64,000 nucleotides of DNA from Ichthyophthirius multifiliis (taxonomy: Eukaryota; Ciliophora; Oligohymenophorea; Hymenostomatida), in the NCBI RefSeq assembly GCF_000220395.1, contig NW_004086450.1, forward strand, positions 62,001 through 126,000, read 5' to 3'. Under the pieces are notes generated by a model, which ran no database searches, had not been told where the DNA came from, and saw only the letters and a program-made list of their open reading frames with translations. Of this stretch, positions 36,979 through 48,628 are shown piece by piece. The first letter of the stretch is position 1. Each line of letters opens with the position of its first letter. Position numbers and translations under genes: made by a program.

Positions 36979-38185
36979 TCATTTTTTTTGGTTTTATTAT
37001 ATATTTTCTTACTATATTTATTCTTTACATTCTTTAATAATAGTTTTAAAATCACTCATATAGCTTTGTATAATTTTGATTTTAGATTCAGCCTTTTTAC
37101 CTGTTATTTTAATAAAATATTAATATTTTATAAAATTAATAAAAAAAAAACTTTTTACTTCATAATTATCTTCTTTATCTTCATTTCCTTCATTTTTTCT
37201 TTTCCTGTTTTTTTTTATCCCTTTCATTTTTTTTTCAGGATTTTTTTTTCTTTGTTTATTTGCCCTTTTTCATTAACCTATCTTTAGGTATCTTCATAAT
37301 TTTATTTGATTTTTACCATTCCTTCAACACATCTATTATAAATATTATCAATAGCCATTAAAGTTCTTGCTAAATTTAAATTTTTTGCACAAGATTTTTT
37401 ATTAGATTCTTCCACAACACTTAAAAGTTACATTTTTTCATTATTTTTTTCCTTTTGTTAATTTTGATTTTTTTTTTTTTTTTAAATAATAAATTAAAAT
37501 AAAAAACTTCTAATTTTTTAGCTAAATCTTTAATATCATTATTATATTAAAGAATTTCTTAGTTTTTTTCTTTATAAAACTACATTGCTTCATGCTTTGT
37601 TTATTCTTATAACTCTTCCAATTTTTTATTATCATCTAAAAAAGCTTGATTTGAGGAATTTAATTTTTTATATCTTCCTGTTATTTCGTTCATATCTGGA
37701 TATTTATCCCCATGAGCTTTCATAACACTTTCTAAGTAATCTTCATATTTTTTTAAAGATTGAACTTTTTATTCTAATTCTTATAATTATTTTTGTAAAT
37801 TAGTTTATTATATTTAAAGTTCTTTTATTTCTTTTTCTTTTTATTCTTTTTGTTTTAATTCATCTTATAATCGCTTCTCAGCACGGTTCTTTTTAGCCTC
37901 ATTATCTTATAAAAATTTACAAAAATTAATCAATTCAGCTTATATATTTAAATCTTATTCTCTTAAATCTTCTTCTTTTTCTTGAATTAAATTTCTTGTC
38001 TTTTTAGTTTTTATTCATATTTTATTTTTATAAATTTATTATTACTCTTTAAATTCATCTTTCTGTTTATCAAAAGCTTCGTTTATTTCATACATTTGTC
38101 TTCTTTTTTCCAATAATTTTGTTGCTGGAGATATTGTTTCGAAATTCTAAAATCCTTTATATTATATAGTATTTGACTTTTTCAT
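36979..38185 (-). CDS. CFAP73: CCDC42/CFAP73-family axonemal coiled-coil protein (DUF4200)
   Basis: Ciliary coiled-coil protein of the CCDC42/CFAP73 group; in Chlamydomonas the CFAP73 (MIA2) protein belongs to the MIA complex that modifies inner-arm dynein activity. It begins MKKSNTIQYKGFQNFE, followed by the DUF4200 signature: ATKLLEKRRQMYEINEAF, DLNIQAELINFCKFLQDN, EAKKNRAEKRLQDE, YEDYLESVMKAHGD and YPDMNEITGRYKKLN. One intron near 37445-37510 separates the last third (LARTLMAIDNIYNRCVE). In the A-rich 3' part the frame reaches TGA at 37190, but shifting by one base reads on through GNEDKEDNYEVK and, after another intron, SYMSDFKTIIKECKEQ to TGA at 36979. I took the longer form and treat 37190-37230 as a probable base-count error. 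CCDC42 versus CFAP73 identity is not resolved. Confidence 0.82.
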
Positions 38186-38390
38186 TTTTTTTTTTGGTTA
38201 TTATTTTAATATAAATGCTTATTTCTTTTTTAGTTTTAATTTAAAAAAAATAAATATAAATAACAATATATAAAATTGTGATTAAAAAAACGTTTTACAA
38301 AAAAAAAAAAATTATAAAATATAAAAATTTAAATAAAGATATACATATAATATAAATATAAAGTATTTATATATTGTTTTATTTTTAAAA
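38186..38390. promoter_or_regulatory. Divergent spacer
   Basis: A 205-base A/T-rich spacer between the start of the CCDC42-like gene (minus) and the start of the MRH lectin gene (plus). No motif can be identified, but the upstream control of both genes must lie around here. Confidence 0.35.
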
Positions 38391-40600
38391 ATGTTAAATA
38401 TTTAAATCCTAATTGATTTCATATTTTAAATTTTTGTTATTTTATTATTTTTATTTCCTTCCATTTAAACATTTAATATAATAACATTTACAAAAGAAGC
38501 CGGTTAATAATATTATCAAAACAATGACCCGTTAGATAAATAAATAAATTAACATTTTACATAAAAATAGCAATATTTAATAAAAAATATCAAATTAAAT
38601 TCCGATTCTGAAATTTTTTGCAAAATAGGATTTAATTTATATTTATATCCTGATGAAGATAAATATTCAGAAAACCCAGAATAAATAAGAATATAAATAT
38701 CAGAAAAAGAAACAGAATATTATTTGATGGCTCTTTAAAACAAATGTGTTTATTATCAAACTGAATTATTAATTTGGGAATATTGCTATGGAAAATACAT
38801 AAGGTAATTTGAAACTGAGAAAGCTTTTTTAATAAAAAAAACGAAGAAAACTTGGCAAAATAAATAAGATTACGAAGCATAAAAAGAAGAAATTTATTTA
38901 GGATATTCCATATAGTATAACAAGAAAAATAACGAAACTTATTATTCTTAAGTTGAGCAATAATATAATTATTTTAAAGTAGAAACTAAAAAATATATAT
39001 AATATACACCTTTTAATGGAAAAAATTAAAATAATTCGCCTTTTAAAATATAAAATGTAACTTTAGAAAAACCATAAATAATAATAAATGGAAATTTAGT
39101 CCATTTTTTGAATAACGAGAAAATATTTTAAGCGGATTAATTAATTAAAATCATTTTAAATACAAATTAAATGATTTACATTAAAATTTTAATAAATAAC
39201 TATTTGGGACTTTTTGAAAAAGACATATTTGATAATATATAAAATGGAAAATATTTAAACTTTAAAATATATACTTTTAAAGATACTAGTATTTTAAAAA
39301 ATACTGAAAATCTGATTTTTTATAATAATTATGTATATAGAAAAGGATTAGATTGCTTTAAAAAATTCAATAAAAATGATGTTACTATTGTCCATTTTTA
39401 TAATTTTGTTATAATTAAAGTTGTAAAAAAAATTATTAATCATGATTTTATGTAATTATATGAAAATAATAAGGGGGAGTTTTGGGAGAAAAATAAGGAA
39501 ATTTTCATATTAAAAATACATGTTTTGTAAAAGAATACATTCATTTCTGAAAATAAGAGTATTTTTTTTCTAAAAACGAATTTTCAATAATTGAACTTTT
39601 CCAAATTTGGAATTTTCAGAGGACGTTTTTTGGTTAATATTCCTGAAAATACTAAATATTTAATATTTGTTAATCTTTAAAGGATTATTTTTGTGTCTGT
39701 ATTGGAAAATATATTTAATAATTGTGCTAAATTAGACTATTTCGTTGATAATTTCGAAGGATTTTTTATCACTTTAGCTTCTTTTGAAACTAAAATAATA
39801 AAATAATATGAAGAAGATGATGAATAAAATTACGAAATAGAGTATTATTATATTCCTGAATTCATAAATTTTTCCAAATATAATCAAAATGAATTAAACT
39901 TAGTATAAATATAAGAAATCGAAAATATAAAAATGCATAGAAATATGAGTTTTCTAATATTTTAGATAGTAAATTTACAAGATTATTCATAATTTAGTTT
40001 ATTTTTGGCAAATTTTAGACATAAAATGGATTAAGGAGTTGAAATAGTATTTAATTTTTAAGGAGAAATATAAATTTTTTATAATAATATTTTCCAAAAG
40101 AAAATATTTTATAAAAATATAATAATTAAATATTCTGGATTGTAAAAAATTATCTTTATAATTAATTTTTTTTAAGATTAGGAATTTCTAATGATATTAC
40201 TCCTTCAAATTAAATTCTCGAAATCGGATTTTAAACTAATTTTTCTTTTCTGAGATTCTTTCCTTAAAAATCTTTTAATATTAAAGTTTATTTTATTAAA
40301 AACGGATATTTTTAACCTTAAAATAAAGTAGATTTTTCTGTTTTATATTTAACGTTACATTCTAATGATTACAAAGCAATAAAAAAATATAAATATGGAA
40401 CATTTTGTCATTTAAATAATACCCAAAGAAGCAGTTAAGTGATATTTTTTTGCGGAGAAGAGCTTTTTAAAATCGTTAATGTTAAAGAAAAGTAAAATTG
40501 CGAACATTATTTTATAGTAGAAACTTTTTTGTTGTGTAAAGATAAAGACTTTTTTAAAAAATAATCATAGACAAATATAATTAATTGTATATTAAATTGA
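38391..40600 (+). CDS. OS-9/Yos9-like MRH lectin with a large insertion
   Basis: Secretory protein: MLNIQILIDFIFQIFVILL, then FLFPSIQT, is a convincing signal peptide. From about residue 115 the first half of a mannose-6-phosphate-receptor-homology domain appears: C-x12-C with IWEYCYGKYIRQFE and IYLGYS. About 450 residues later the second half follows: YGTFCHLNNTQRSSQVIFF, C-G-E-E, then NVKEKQNCEHYF and ETFLLC. Together they hold the six cysteines and the sugar-contacting Gln, Arg, Glu and Tyr of OS-9, the ER lectin that delivers misfolded glycoproteins to degradation. The tandem Trp of OS-9 is Leu-Leu here. The intervening block (FGIFRGRFLVNIPENTKY, then QGVEIVFNFQGEIQIF) is beta-rich, perhaps a lectin- or PA14-like domain. 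A single 35-base intron lies at about 40141-40175. MRH is firm; OS-9 orthology is moderate. Confidence 0.78.
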
Positions 40601-40727
40601 AGAATATATTATTATTAACTTTAAAAAAAAAAAAAATACTAATAATTTATAAGAATAATATTTTTTTTTTTTAAACATACTTATTTTCTTTATTATTAAT
40701 TTTTATTACTTAAAAATATTACAAATT

Positions 40728-41417
40728 ATGGAAAATTGTTTAAATGTTATTTAAATTTTTCAAATATTAATTTAATACACAGAAATTCAAAAACTAAAAA
40801 ATTGGAGTTTTAAATACAAATAAAAAAAGAGATACCCAAAACTGATTTATGATTTAGATTATTTAAAAATTTTCGAAATTTTTAAATATTTAATAAATCG
40901 AATTCAAGTTTATTTTGAAACTATTTCATTCTTTTTATTAGTTTTTATATTACTTATATTTATTTTATTTAGATTAGTTTATTTAGATTTTTTTTATTTT
41001 CAATTCTATTAGTTACAAATATTTCTTACAGTCTCTATTAGTTACCTTTTATTTCTGATTATTTTTATTATTTTTCTTTTTTATTACTATTATTTAATAT
41101 TAATTTTAAATTTAAGATCATTAAATATGGCTATGAAAATTCATATTATGAAACATTCCACAATTTATGACTAATTTAAAATATATTCTATTTTAAATCA
41201 AGGACATATTTTAATATAACCTTATATAATATATAAATAAGTTTTAATTAATTTAAAGAATAAAATTTATTGTTTGATATTTTATTATTAACACCATTTA
41301 ATTAATATATACTATTAGCTAGATAAAAATTAAATATTAAAATATTTTGATCATTAACAATAGTTTATAAAAATTTTATTGATAAGAAAAAAAATATTAT
41401 TAAAAAATAAAATATGA
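40728..41417 (+). CDS. Small membrane protein, unknown function
   Basis: Single-exon frame of 230 codons (including TGA at 41415-41417) starting MENCLNVIQIFQIL. A basic N-terminal region (KLKNWSFKYKQKKRYPKL) precedes two strongly hydrophobic stretches, ISFFLLVFILLIFILFRLVY and ISYLLFLIIFIIFLFYYYY, separated by about 15 residues. They suggest a two-pass hairpin with both ends in the cytosol. The rest is polar and basic. No family is recognised. It lies 127 bases after the MRH gene on the same strand. The low GC of this stretch makes long open frames with one stop codon fairly common, so the call is moderate. Confidence 0.45.
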
Positions 41418-42358
41418 ACTCAAAATTAAATATAAAAAAATATTTAAAATAAATAAATATTACTTAAATTTATATAAAATATTCTTATTATACGTTAAAA
41501 TATCAAAATATCTAAGGGATTCTTTGATAATGATATTAATTCGAAAGAATTCAAAATTTTTGTATCATTTAGAATTTTATTTTTTTTGGATTTAAATTGT
41601 TTCCAAAATTTTTTTAAATCATATTTCGAATCAGATTAACGAAATCAAGTTTTCATTAGTTTAAAATTATTTCATTTCATCAAATGAAAAAAATAAAATT
41701 TCGAGCATCTATAAATAAAAGTAATTAAACAAAAATAAAAGGTTAGAATAATTAAAAATTTAATTAATTATATTTATCAAATGCCGAAACTAAATTATAT
41801 TATAGTTATTTATCACTTCCTTCATTAAAAAAAATATAAAAAAATATTTTCAATACATATATCTAATTGCAAGTTAAATGAAAATCTTGGAAATTAAATA
41901 AACATAAAAAAGAGCGAAAATATGATAAAGAATATTGCATGAAAGTTCTTATAATTAAGGTTTTTTTACAGAATGGAAAACAGAAGGAAAAAAAATAAAA
42001 TGGAAAAGCATAATTAATCATAAAAATGCTCTTATTTAAAAATTTATTGTTAATGAAAGTGAAATTTGAAATTAGAATTAAATAGTTATATTATGAAATA
42101 TTTTTATTGTTTATATACTTGAATGTACAAAAGATTTTTTTTAATAATAAAAATATAAATGTTTAAAAAATGATAAGACTAAGAAAAAAAAAATATATAA
42201 TTAAGAATAAATATGGAAAAAAATAATAAATAATAAAAAAATATAATTTGTATATAAATTTTATTATTAGTATTAATAGTATATAAATATTCTAATTTTG
42301 CTTTATCACTAATTTATAAAATTTACTTTGATTTCTTTGTTTAAATTTAGTTTTTATT
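41418..42358. other. Spacer with weak coding fragments
   Basis: A frame at 41505-41690 (NIKISKGFFDNDINSKEF and on to TGA) has some protein character but no family or start. The kinase-like fragment listed separately at 41880-42083 is the other one. The remainder is plain A/T-rich sequence. Confidence 0.35.
41880..42083 (+). pseudogene. Possible protein-kinase N-lobe relic
   Basis: A short frame reads KLNKHKKERKYDKEYCMKVL, then IIKVFLQNG, and later HKNALIQKFIVNESEI before TGA. The KKxRKYxxxYxMKVL pattern and the following NESEI resemble strand beta-3 (with the ATP-anchoring lysine) and the helix-C approach of AGC-type kinases. No glycine loop, HRD or DFG elements follow in any frame before the next gene, so if this is kinase-derived it is a broken fragment. 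It lies next to an intact AGC kinase on the opposite strand, a plausible source. Confidence is low. Confidence 0.3.
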
Positions 42359-43577
42359 TCAAAACTACTGCTGCTAATTTATATTGTTATTATCGAAATT
42401 TATAAAAGACCATCCATTTATATGATTATCTATATTTTTTGTTTATTACATAAAATCTGGAATATGGTTAATTTTGCTTATATTTATTTGCCTTAAATAA
42501 GGTAGCGGAGGTTTTAATTTTCTTTAAAAAAATAAAATAAAAAGCTTTAAAATTTAAAAATTAAAATAAATAAAGATTATAAAAAAACCTTTAAAGAACT
42601 TAATTCCAATTTATACCTGTAAAAAAAGAATGTTTTTTTATTTCTTCAAAATCGTTTTTTCCATTTCCTAATCTTTTCATAGGATTTTTAATAAGTAACT
42701 AATTTAAAATAAAATAACATGTATTTTAAAAAATATATATAAGTTTTAATTAATAGAACTTTTGATATCAAATTTCTAGCACTTTCGGAGACATAACTAG
42801 GAAATTCGATTTCTTAAAATTCTATATTATAGCATATTTCTTCTCTAAAAATAAAATAAAATATATATAAGTTAGTTTAAATAAATATAAACCTTGATTC
42901 ACTATAGAAAGGAGGAACACCAGTAAGCATTTCATATAAAAGTACACCTAAATGATAATAATCTACAGCTTTTCCATGACCAGTTCTTTTAAGCATTTCC
43001 GGAGCCAAATAAGCTAAAGATCCACAAAAAGTTTTAGTAAAATAATTATCATATATTCCGTCCTTAGAAAGCCCGAAATCAGTTAACATAGCATGCCCTT
43101 CTGTATCTAAAACAATATTTTCGGGTTTAAGATCTCTATAAACAATATCATTTAAATGTAAATGCTTTATAGCAAGTAATATTTCACATAAATAAATACG
43201 AGCTCTTTGTTCAGTCAGACTTAATAAAATAATTTTTATTAATATTGTTTTTATTTAATTTATATAAAAAAAACCGTTTTTCTCTTTATAATAAACTATT
43301 TAAATCACCTCCTGGAGCATACTCCATTATAAGAAATAAATTTTTACTGGTTTAGAATGCAAACATTAGTTTAATAATAAAGGGATGATTAATTATACTT
43401 AAGACATTTCTTTCAGTAAGAGCATATTTAATTAAATTATTTCCAAAAATTTTAGATTTATGTAATATTTTCATAGCTAAATATTAATCTGAATTTCCTC
43501 CTTTTTATTCAACCAAATAAACTTCACCAAAAGAACCTCGTCCAATCTAATCTATAATTCTGAAGTTTTCAGGGCCA

Positions 43578-43638
<61 letters not shown>

Positions 43639-45298
43639 ATTATTATATTTACTATTGCTATTAATATATTTAATATTAATTTATTCCATCTTTTTTAAAC
43701 ATATTCATTACACTTTCATTAGGATATTCATGAATTATTATTTAAGAAACAGTACCTTCTTACATTTGATTTTATGAATTGAAAGAAGATGCTTAACTAG
43801 AGATATTACTAGTAATTTTATTAGAATCAACTTTACTATTATTTTATAAAGAATTAACTTTTTAACCAAATAAATCAAAAATTTCTTAATATACGACATA
43901 CTCTATAGCTGTTTTTCCCTCTTTATTTTTCCCATATATATCAACACATTTTACCCCCAATATTACTCTAACACATTCTATAAAATTCGCTCTACAAGCA
44001 TAATGTAAAGCACTTTATTAAAGATAATCGGTTTTATTTACATCGGCTCCTGCTTTAATCAAAATTTCAATAGTATTAACATTATTTTAACAGGTGGCTA
44101 ATATAAGAGGTGTTTAATCTAAATTATTTAATGTATTTACATCTGCATTATTTGATATAAGTAAGTTTACAATATTATTATTTCCATTTTCAGCTGCATA
44201 ATGTATAGCTGCCTATTAATCATTATCTTTAAAATCTACATCAGCTCTTAAATCCGCCCTTTCATGTTAAAGTAATTAATCTATTGTATTAAAGTCATTT
44301 TCTCTTACACTTTATATCATTTTCATGTTGTTTTATTTCTTTGAATTCCACCAGGAGGCCCATGCATTTTTGTAACGTCTTTTTAATTTATCGAAATATT
44401 CTTAGTTATTTGTTTTTTAAAATTTGTCTATTTAATCTATATTTCTTATGTCGTATATTTGTCCTTTTTTTTTTTTTTTTTACTAAATAAATAAAAAAAA
44501 ACCTGTATCTTAATCTTTTATAAGAAACATTTCTTCTTTTTTATCTTCTTAATTGTAATTAAATCTTAATACTTTGGGGGATTTTTTACGTAAATTGCTA
44601 TTATTTATTATACTATCATCTTATTATTATTATTAATTGCTTGAAAAATTAAAATTATTAGTCTTATAAAAGTTTTAAGAAGAGTTTTAATTTATAAAAT
44701 TATTTGATTTATAATCTATAGGTTCTGTTTTTTAGGAAAGAATCCTTTAATGTGTAATAGGTTTACTTAATTGATTATTATGTTAAGATTATGATCCCCT
44801 TTAACTATTATTCTTATTATTATCTAATGATTCTGATTAATTATTAACACTTTTATTTTACATTATTTAGTAAGAATTGTTTTCTGTTTATTAAACTTCA
44901 TTTAAATTATTGCATGTATTTAATTTATTATTATTAATATTATTATTTAAGTTATGGTTATTACTATGTATATTTATAATTGGGCGTCCGTTTTATATAA
45001 ACAATTCTGTTTTAGATGGTTATATACTTTTTGTTTAATAAAAATAATTGCTAGTAGAAAAAAATTAAGTATTGTTAGTTTGATAATTCTAACTTTATAT
45101 TAGTTCATTTTTCACATTTATATTATTACTGTTTGGACTATTTAATAATATATTTCTTTAGTTTCTTTAAATGTTATTTGATGGCATAATCTATTGTGCT
45201 TTTTGAATTTTATTTATACTTTCGCTTTGTTTTTGTAGTTAGAATTATTGAATGCTTGTCCTTTAGTATGGGATTTTACTTATTTTTTCCATATTCAT
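42359..45298 (-). CDS. Ankyrin-repeat AGC-type protein kinase
   Basis: Starts MNMEKISKIPYQRTS at 45298. About 240 residues of Asn/Gln/Ser-rich sequence precede ankyrin repeats (IHYAAENGNNNIVNLLI, TPLILATCQNNVNTIEIL, ALHYACRANFIECVRV). A run of about 19 glutamines, all written TAA (43579-43635), leads into a complete kinase domain: FRIIDQIGRGSFGEVYL, YLAMKIL, FLIMEYAPGGDL, IVYRDLKPENIVL, LTDFGLSKDG, GSLAYLAPEML and LYEMLTGVPPFY. The C-terminal tail has FFTGINW, then LPYLRQINISKINHIPDF, typical of AGC kinases. All catalytic residues are present. Five short introns cut it. The stop is TGA at 42359-42361. The substrate is unknown. Confidence 0.9.
43579..43635 (-). repeat. (TAA)n trinucleotide repeat encoding polyglutamine
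   Basis: An uninterrupted trinucleotide array of about 19 units. On the coding (minus) strand every unit is TAA in frame, so under the ciliate code it makes pure polyglutamine between the ankyrin repeats and the kinase domain. Confidence 0.85.
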
Positions 45299-45373
45299 TT
45301 TTTTTTTATTTATTTATTTTGTATTTTATTTTATTTTACTTTTTTTTTTTTTTTTTTTTCTTTTTTTTTTTTT

Positions 45374-45397
45374 GATTTTGATTTTGATTTTGATTTT
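45374..45397. repeat. (GATTTT)4 tandem repeat
   Basis: Four perfect copies of the hexamer GATTTT follow a long T tract upstream of the ankyrin-kinase gene. On the gene strand this reads AAAATC. No function is implied by the sequence alone. Confidence 0.8.
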
Positions 45398-46518
45398 TTT
45401 ATTTAATTATAAATTTTATGAGAATTTAATATTTTTTTATTTAACTATTACTTTATTATTTTTTTTTTTTGGTTTATTTATTATTAGTTTTTTTATTACT
45501 ATTTTTTTTATCAAAAATATATAAATTAATATTATTTTAAATTTTTTTTTAGATTAAATCTGCTATAAATATTTTTTATGTATAAATTTATATAGAAAAA
45601 ATGATTATAATTTATTTGAAAATAATTATAAATTAAATATATTATAATTTATATATTTTATTCTTTTATTTTAATCTATCAAAATTATTAACTTTAAATG
45701 TTTTTTAATATGTTTATGAATAACTTTAACTATAAATTTAGTTAAAAATAGCTAAAATATACTTCAAACCTTATGATGAAAATGATTACTTAGTTTTTAA
45801 AAAGAAACAGATAAAACCATTAATCTATATCTATTTTTTATACAAATATATTCGATTAATGTAATATGTAATAGATTATCAAAAATAGAAAATAATATTA
45901 AGTTTAAAAGAAAAAAAATTAATATGTTTATCTAATATAATAAATTATTTATTTAATATTTTAAATTTGAAAAGTATTTTAGATTAACATTTAAAAGTTT
46001 CATTTAATTTTCAAATTATTAAATTGGTTAAAAATTAAAGTGAATATAATTTATTTTATTTTTTAAATAAAAACTAAAATATCAATAATTATTTATTTAT
46101 TAAAATTGTTAAATATTTATATAAATTTTATATATTTTAATTTCAAACTATATAAAATAATCTAAATTATTTTTAGAATGTATTCAAATTCGATTAAATT
46201 TTATAAATTTGTATATTAAATGAATAACTAAATAATTAAAATCAAATATGTTTTAATGAAAGGTTATACTATTTAAAATTAATATTAGATTTTTAATAAT
46301 TATAATATTTTATTTATTTGAAGATTTTTTAAGTTAATAATATTATAATATTTAATATATAAATTTAATTTTAATTGATGATTTCATTATTATTTTTTAT
46401 CTAATCTAAACATCATGCTAAATTATATTATATTAACAAAAACATTTTTTTTTAAAAAAGAAATATTACAAAATCTAAAAAAATAAAATCATAAATATAT
46501 AAATAAGCTTTAAAAATT

Positions 46519-46860
46519 ATGGAGAATAATAATATAAATATTTAAAAATCTAAATCTCATTATAGTTTTATCATATAAATAAAAACTGACGTAATCATAT
46601 AAAAGCTTCTGTAAAATATGACTAAAAATAGATTAAGTAATTAATTAAATAAAGCATAATGCAAAAAAAAAATGAAATAATTAATAATTATCTTAAAAAT
46701 TATTATTTGAAAAAATTAGAATAAATATAAGATAATAAATTAAGAAACGAAAGAATGTTTTATATTTAAATTTAAAATAATAATTATAATAAAAAGAAAA
46801 AAAAAAATTAAAGAAACTATTAGTAATAAAAGAATTTTAGCAAGTTAAAAATTGTAATAA
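46519..46860 (+). CDS. Possible small basic coiled-coil protein
   Basis: A frame opening MENNNINIQKSKSHYSF continues as KLLQNMTKNRLSNQLNK. After a one-base change inside a run of ten A residues (near 46665) it reads LKNYYLKKLEQIQDNKL, then RNERMFY. The helical, charged character resembles a real protein, but there is no family match, the 3' end is unclear and the frame break weakens it. Confidence 0.28.
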
Positions 46861-47110
46861 AAAATATATATATTATTAATAATAAATATAAAAATATAAT
46901 TTTATCATGTATATGTAATATAAAATATATTATATTACTACAAACAAATAAAATAATTTTACATATGAATAACAAATTAAATAAATTTTTTAAATATTTT
47001 TTTTATTTTTTTGTGATATTAGTGTATATTTTTTTATTTTATACATTTATTTTTATTCAAATTTATTTATTTTTTATAAAGTAGATTTAAAAATTATTTA
47101 TTTTAATAAA

Positions 47111-47475
47111 TTGCTTTTAAATTAATTGACTATATATAAATAAAATCTAAAAAATAAAAATATTGTTATTAAAAATAAAATAAAAAATGTAACTTTTTCA
47201 ATATTTAGTATTTTAAAGATAAATAAGTACAGAATATTATTATCTTTTTAAATTTGATTAATATAATCTTTTTAATTTATTGTTTCCGCCTATATTATAA
47301 ACTTAATTATTTATCCAATTTTATTATAATTTCTAATCTCTGATATATTATTATTATAATTTATATGTTATTTGATTATAATTTTTAAAGGAAGATATTG
47401 AAATTTTTTAAATTATTTCCCATTTAGATCTCTTATTTAAGTTTTATTTTACTAAAATTTTTAGTGCTTAGACAT
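47111..47475 (-). CDS. Possible small protein, unsupported family
   Basis: From an ATG at 47475 the minus strand reads MSKHQKFQQNKTQIRDLNGK, later ISEIRNYNKIGQIIKFI and TINQKDYINQIQKDN, before drifting into hydrophobic low-complexity sequence without a prompt TGA. It may be a short gene with an intron near its end or chance open sequence. The 3' coordinate is only where protein character fades. Confidence 0.22.
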
Positions 47476-48628
47476 AGGTTATTAAAACAATTAATATTTT
47501 ATTTAATTATAGACACGTTTTATCTTGCATAAAATTAAAAAAAAAATTATAATTAGATATTTTATCTGTAAATAGAATCAAACTTTCTTAAGAATATATA
47601 TTTTTAACATATTTTGTTCTTATTTAATTTTAATAGAATCTATTTTATTTAAGAAATATTCTTAACACTATTTAATTCAATTTAATTCAGTTTATTTAAG
47701 CTCATAAAAATTAAACTTTAAAGAATTTTTATTGTACAAATTTATAGATGAATTTTTTAATTAATATTTGAATAATAATTTGAGTAAAAATTTAACAAAA
47801 TAAGTAAATAATCTATAATGTATTATCTTATATGATTTTTTTTTAAATCTAGTTTAAATTTTTAGACTTTGTAAATTAGATTTATCTATTGATATACTTT
47901 TTTATAATTATTTTCTTATTTTTTCCTTTAGAATAATTAAGAAATTTAAATAGATATTATTAAATGAAAAATGAGAAATTACTTTTCAAAATTAAGACTG
48001 ACTTAAGTGACTTAAGGATAACTTTAATAATTTGCTTTTTAAATTATTGAGAATAATTATTAAAATAAAAAAAATTTGAATTATTTTATATGTATTGAAT
48101 GAATAACATAAATTGAAATCTGATTGTATATTTTCTTGAATTTCTTAAATTAAATTTTTTAAGAGCTTTTGTAAGCTATTAATTAATTTATCTTTTTTTC
48201 AAACTTATTTAAAACAGTCATAAAATATTAAAATTTATTTGGAAGGAAATTAGGTAGAAATATTATAATTATAATTTATATAGTTTATTTAATAATCAAT
48301 AAAATAATTTTTTTTAATGCAAATATAAATTTAATAAATATACCTTTTATAATAAATAAATATTTAATTCATTTAATTTAAAAAAAAAACTTTAATATAA
48401 AATTTAATTAAACAAACAATTAATTTAATTTAATTTAATTTACAATAAAAGTTAAAAAGTATAGGTATTTAAATTAATTAAAAATATAATTAACTAATTA
48501 ATTTTTCATTAAAAAACAAATTTGTTTTGTAATCAATTTTAAAAATTAATTCTATTTTTTATGTAAATGTTTAAATTTATGTAAATTTAAAATATAAATT
48601 AAATTAAAAATCAAAACTATTATATTTT

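Larger units (their letters stand above)
45299..48628. other. Gene-poor A/T-rich region
   Basis: More than 3 kb without a confident gene. Just upstream of the kinase start are long T runs (45343-45373) followed by four copies of GATTTT (45374-45397). Two weak coding candidates inside it are listed separately (46519-46860 plus, 47111-47475 minus). Short TTTAATTTAA-type runs occur near 48420. No RNA gene was recognised. Confidence 0.5.

Noticed and set aside
36988-37287. Plus-strand hydrophobic 99-residue frame
   Set aside because: It lies opposite minus-strand exons of the CCDC42-like gene and shows only T-rich composition.
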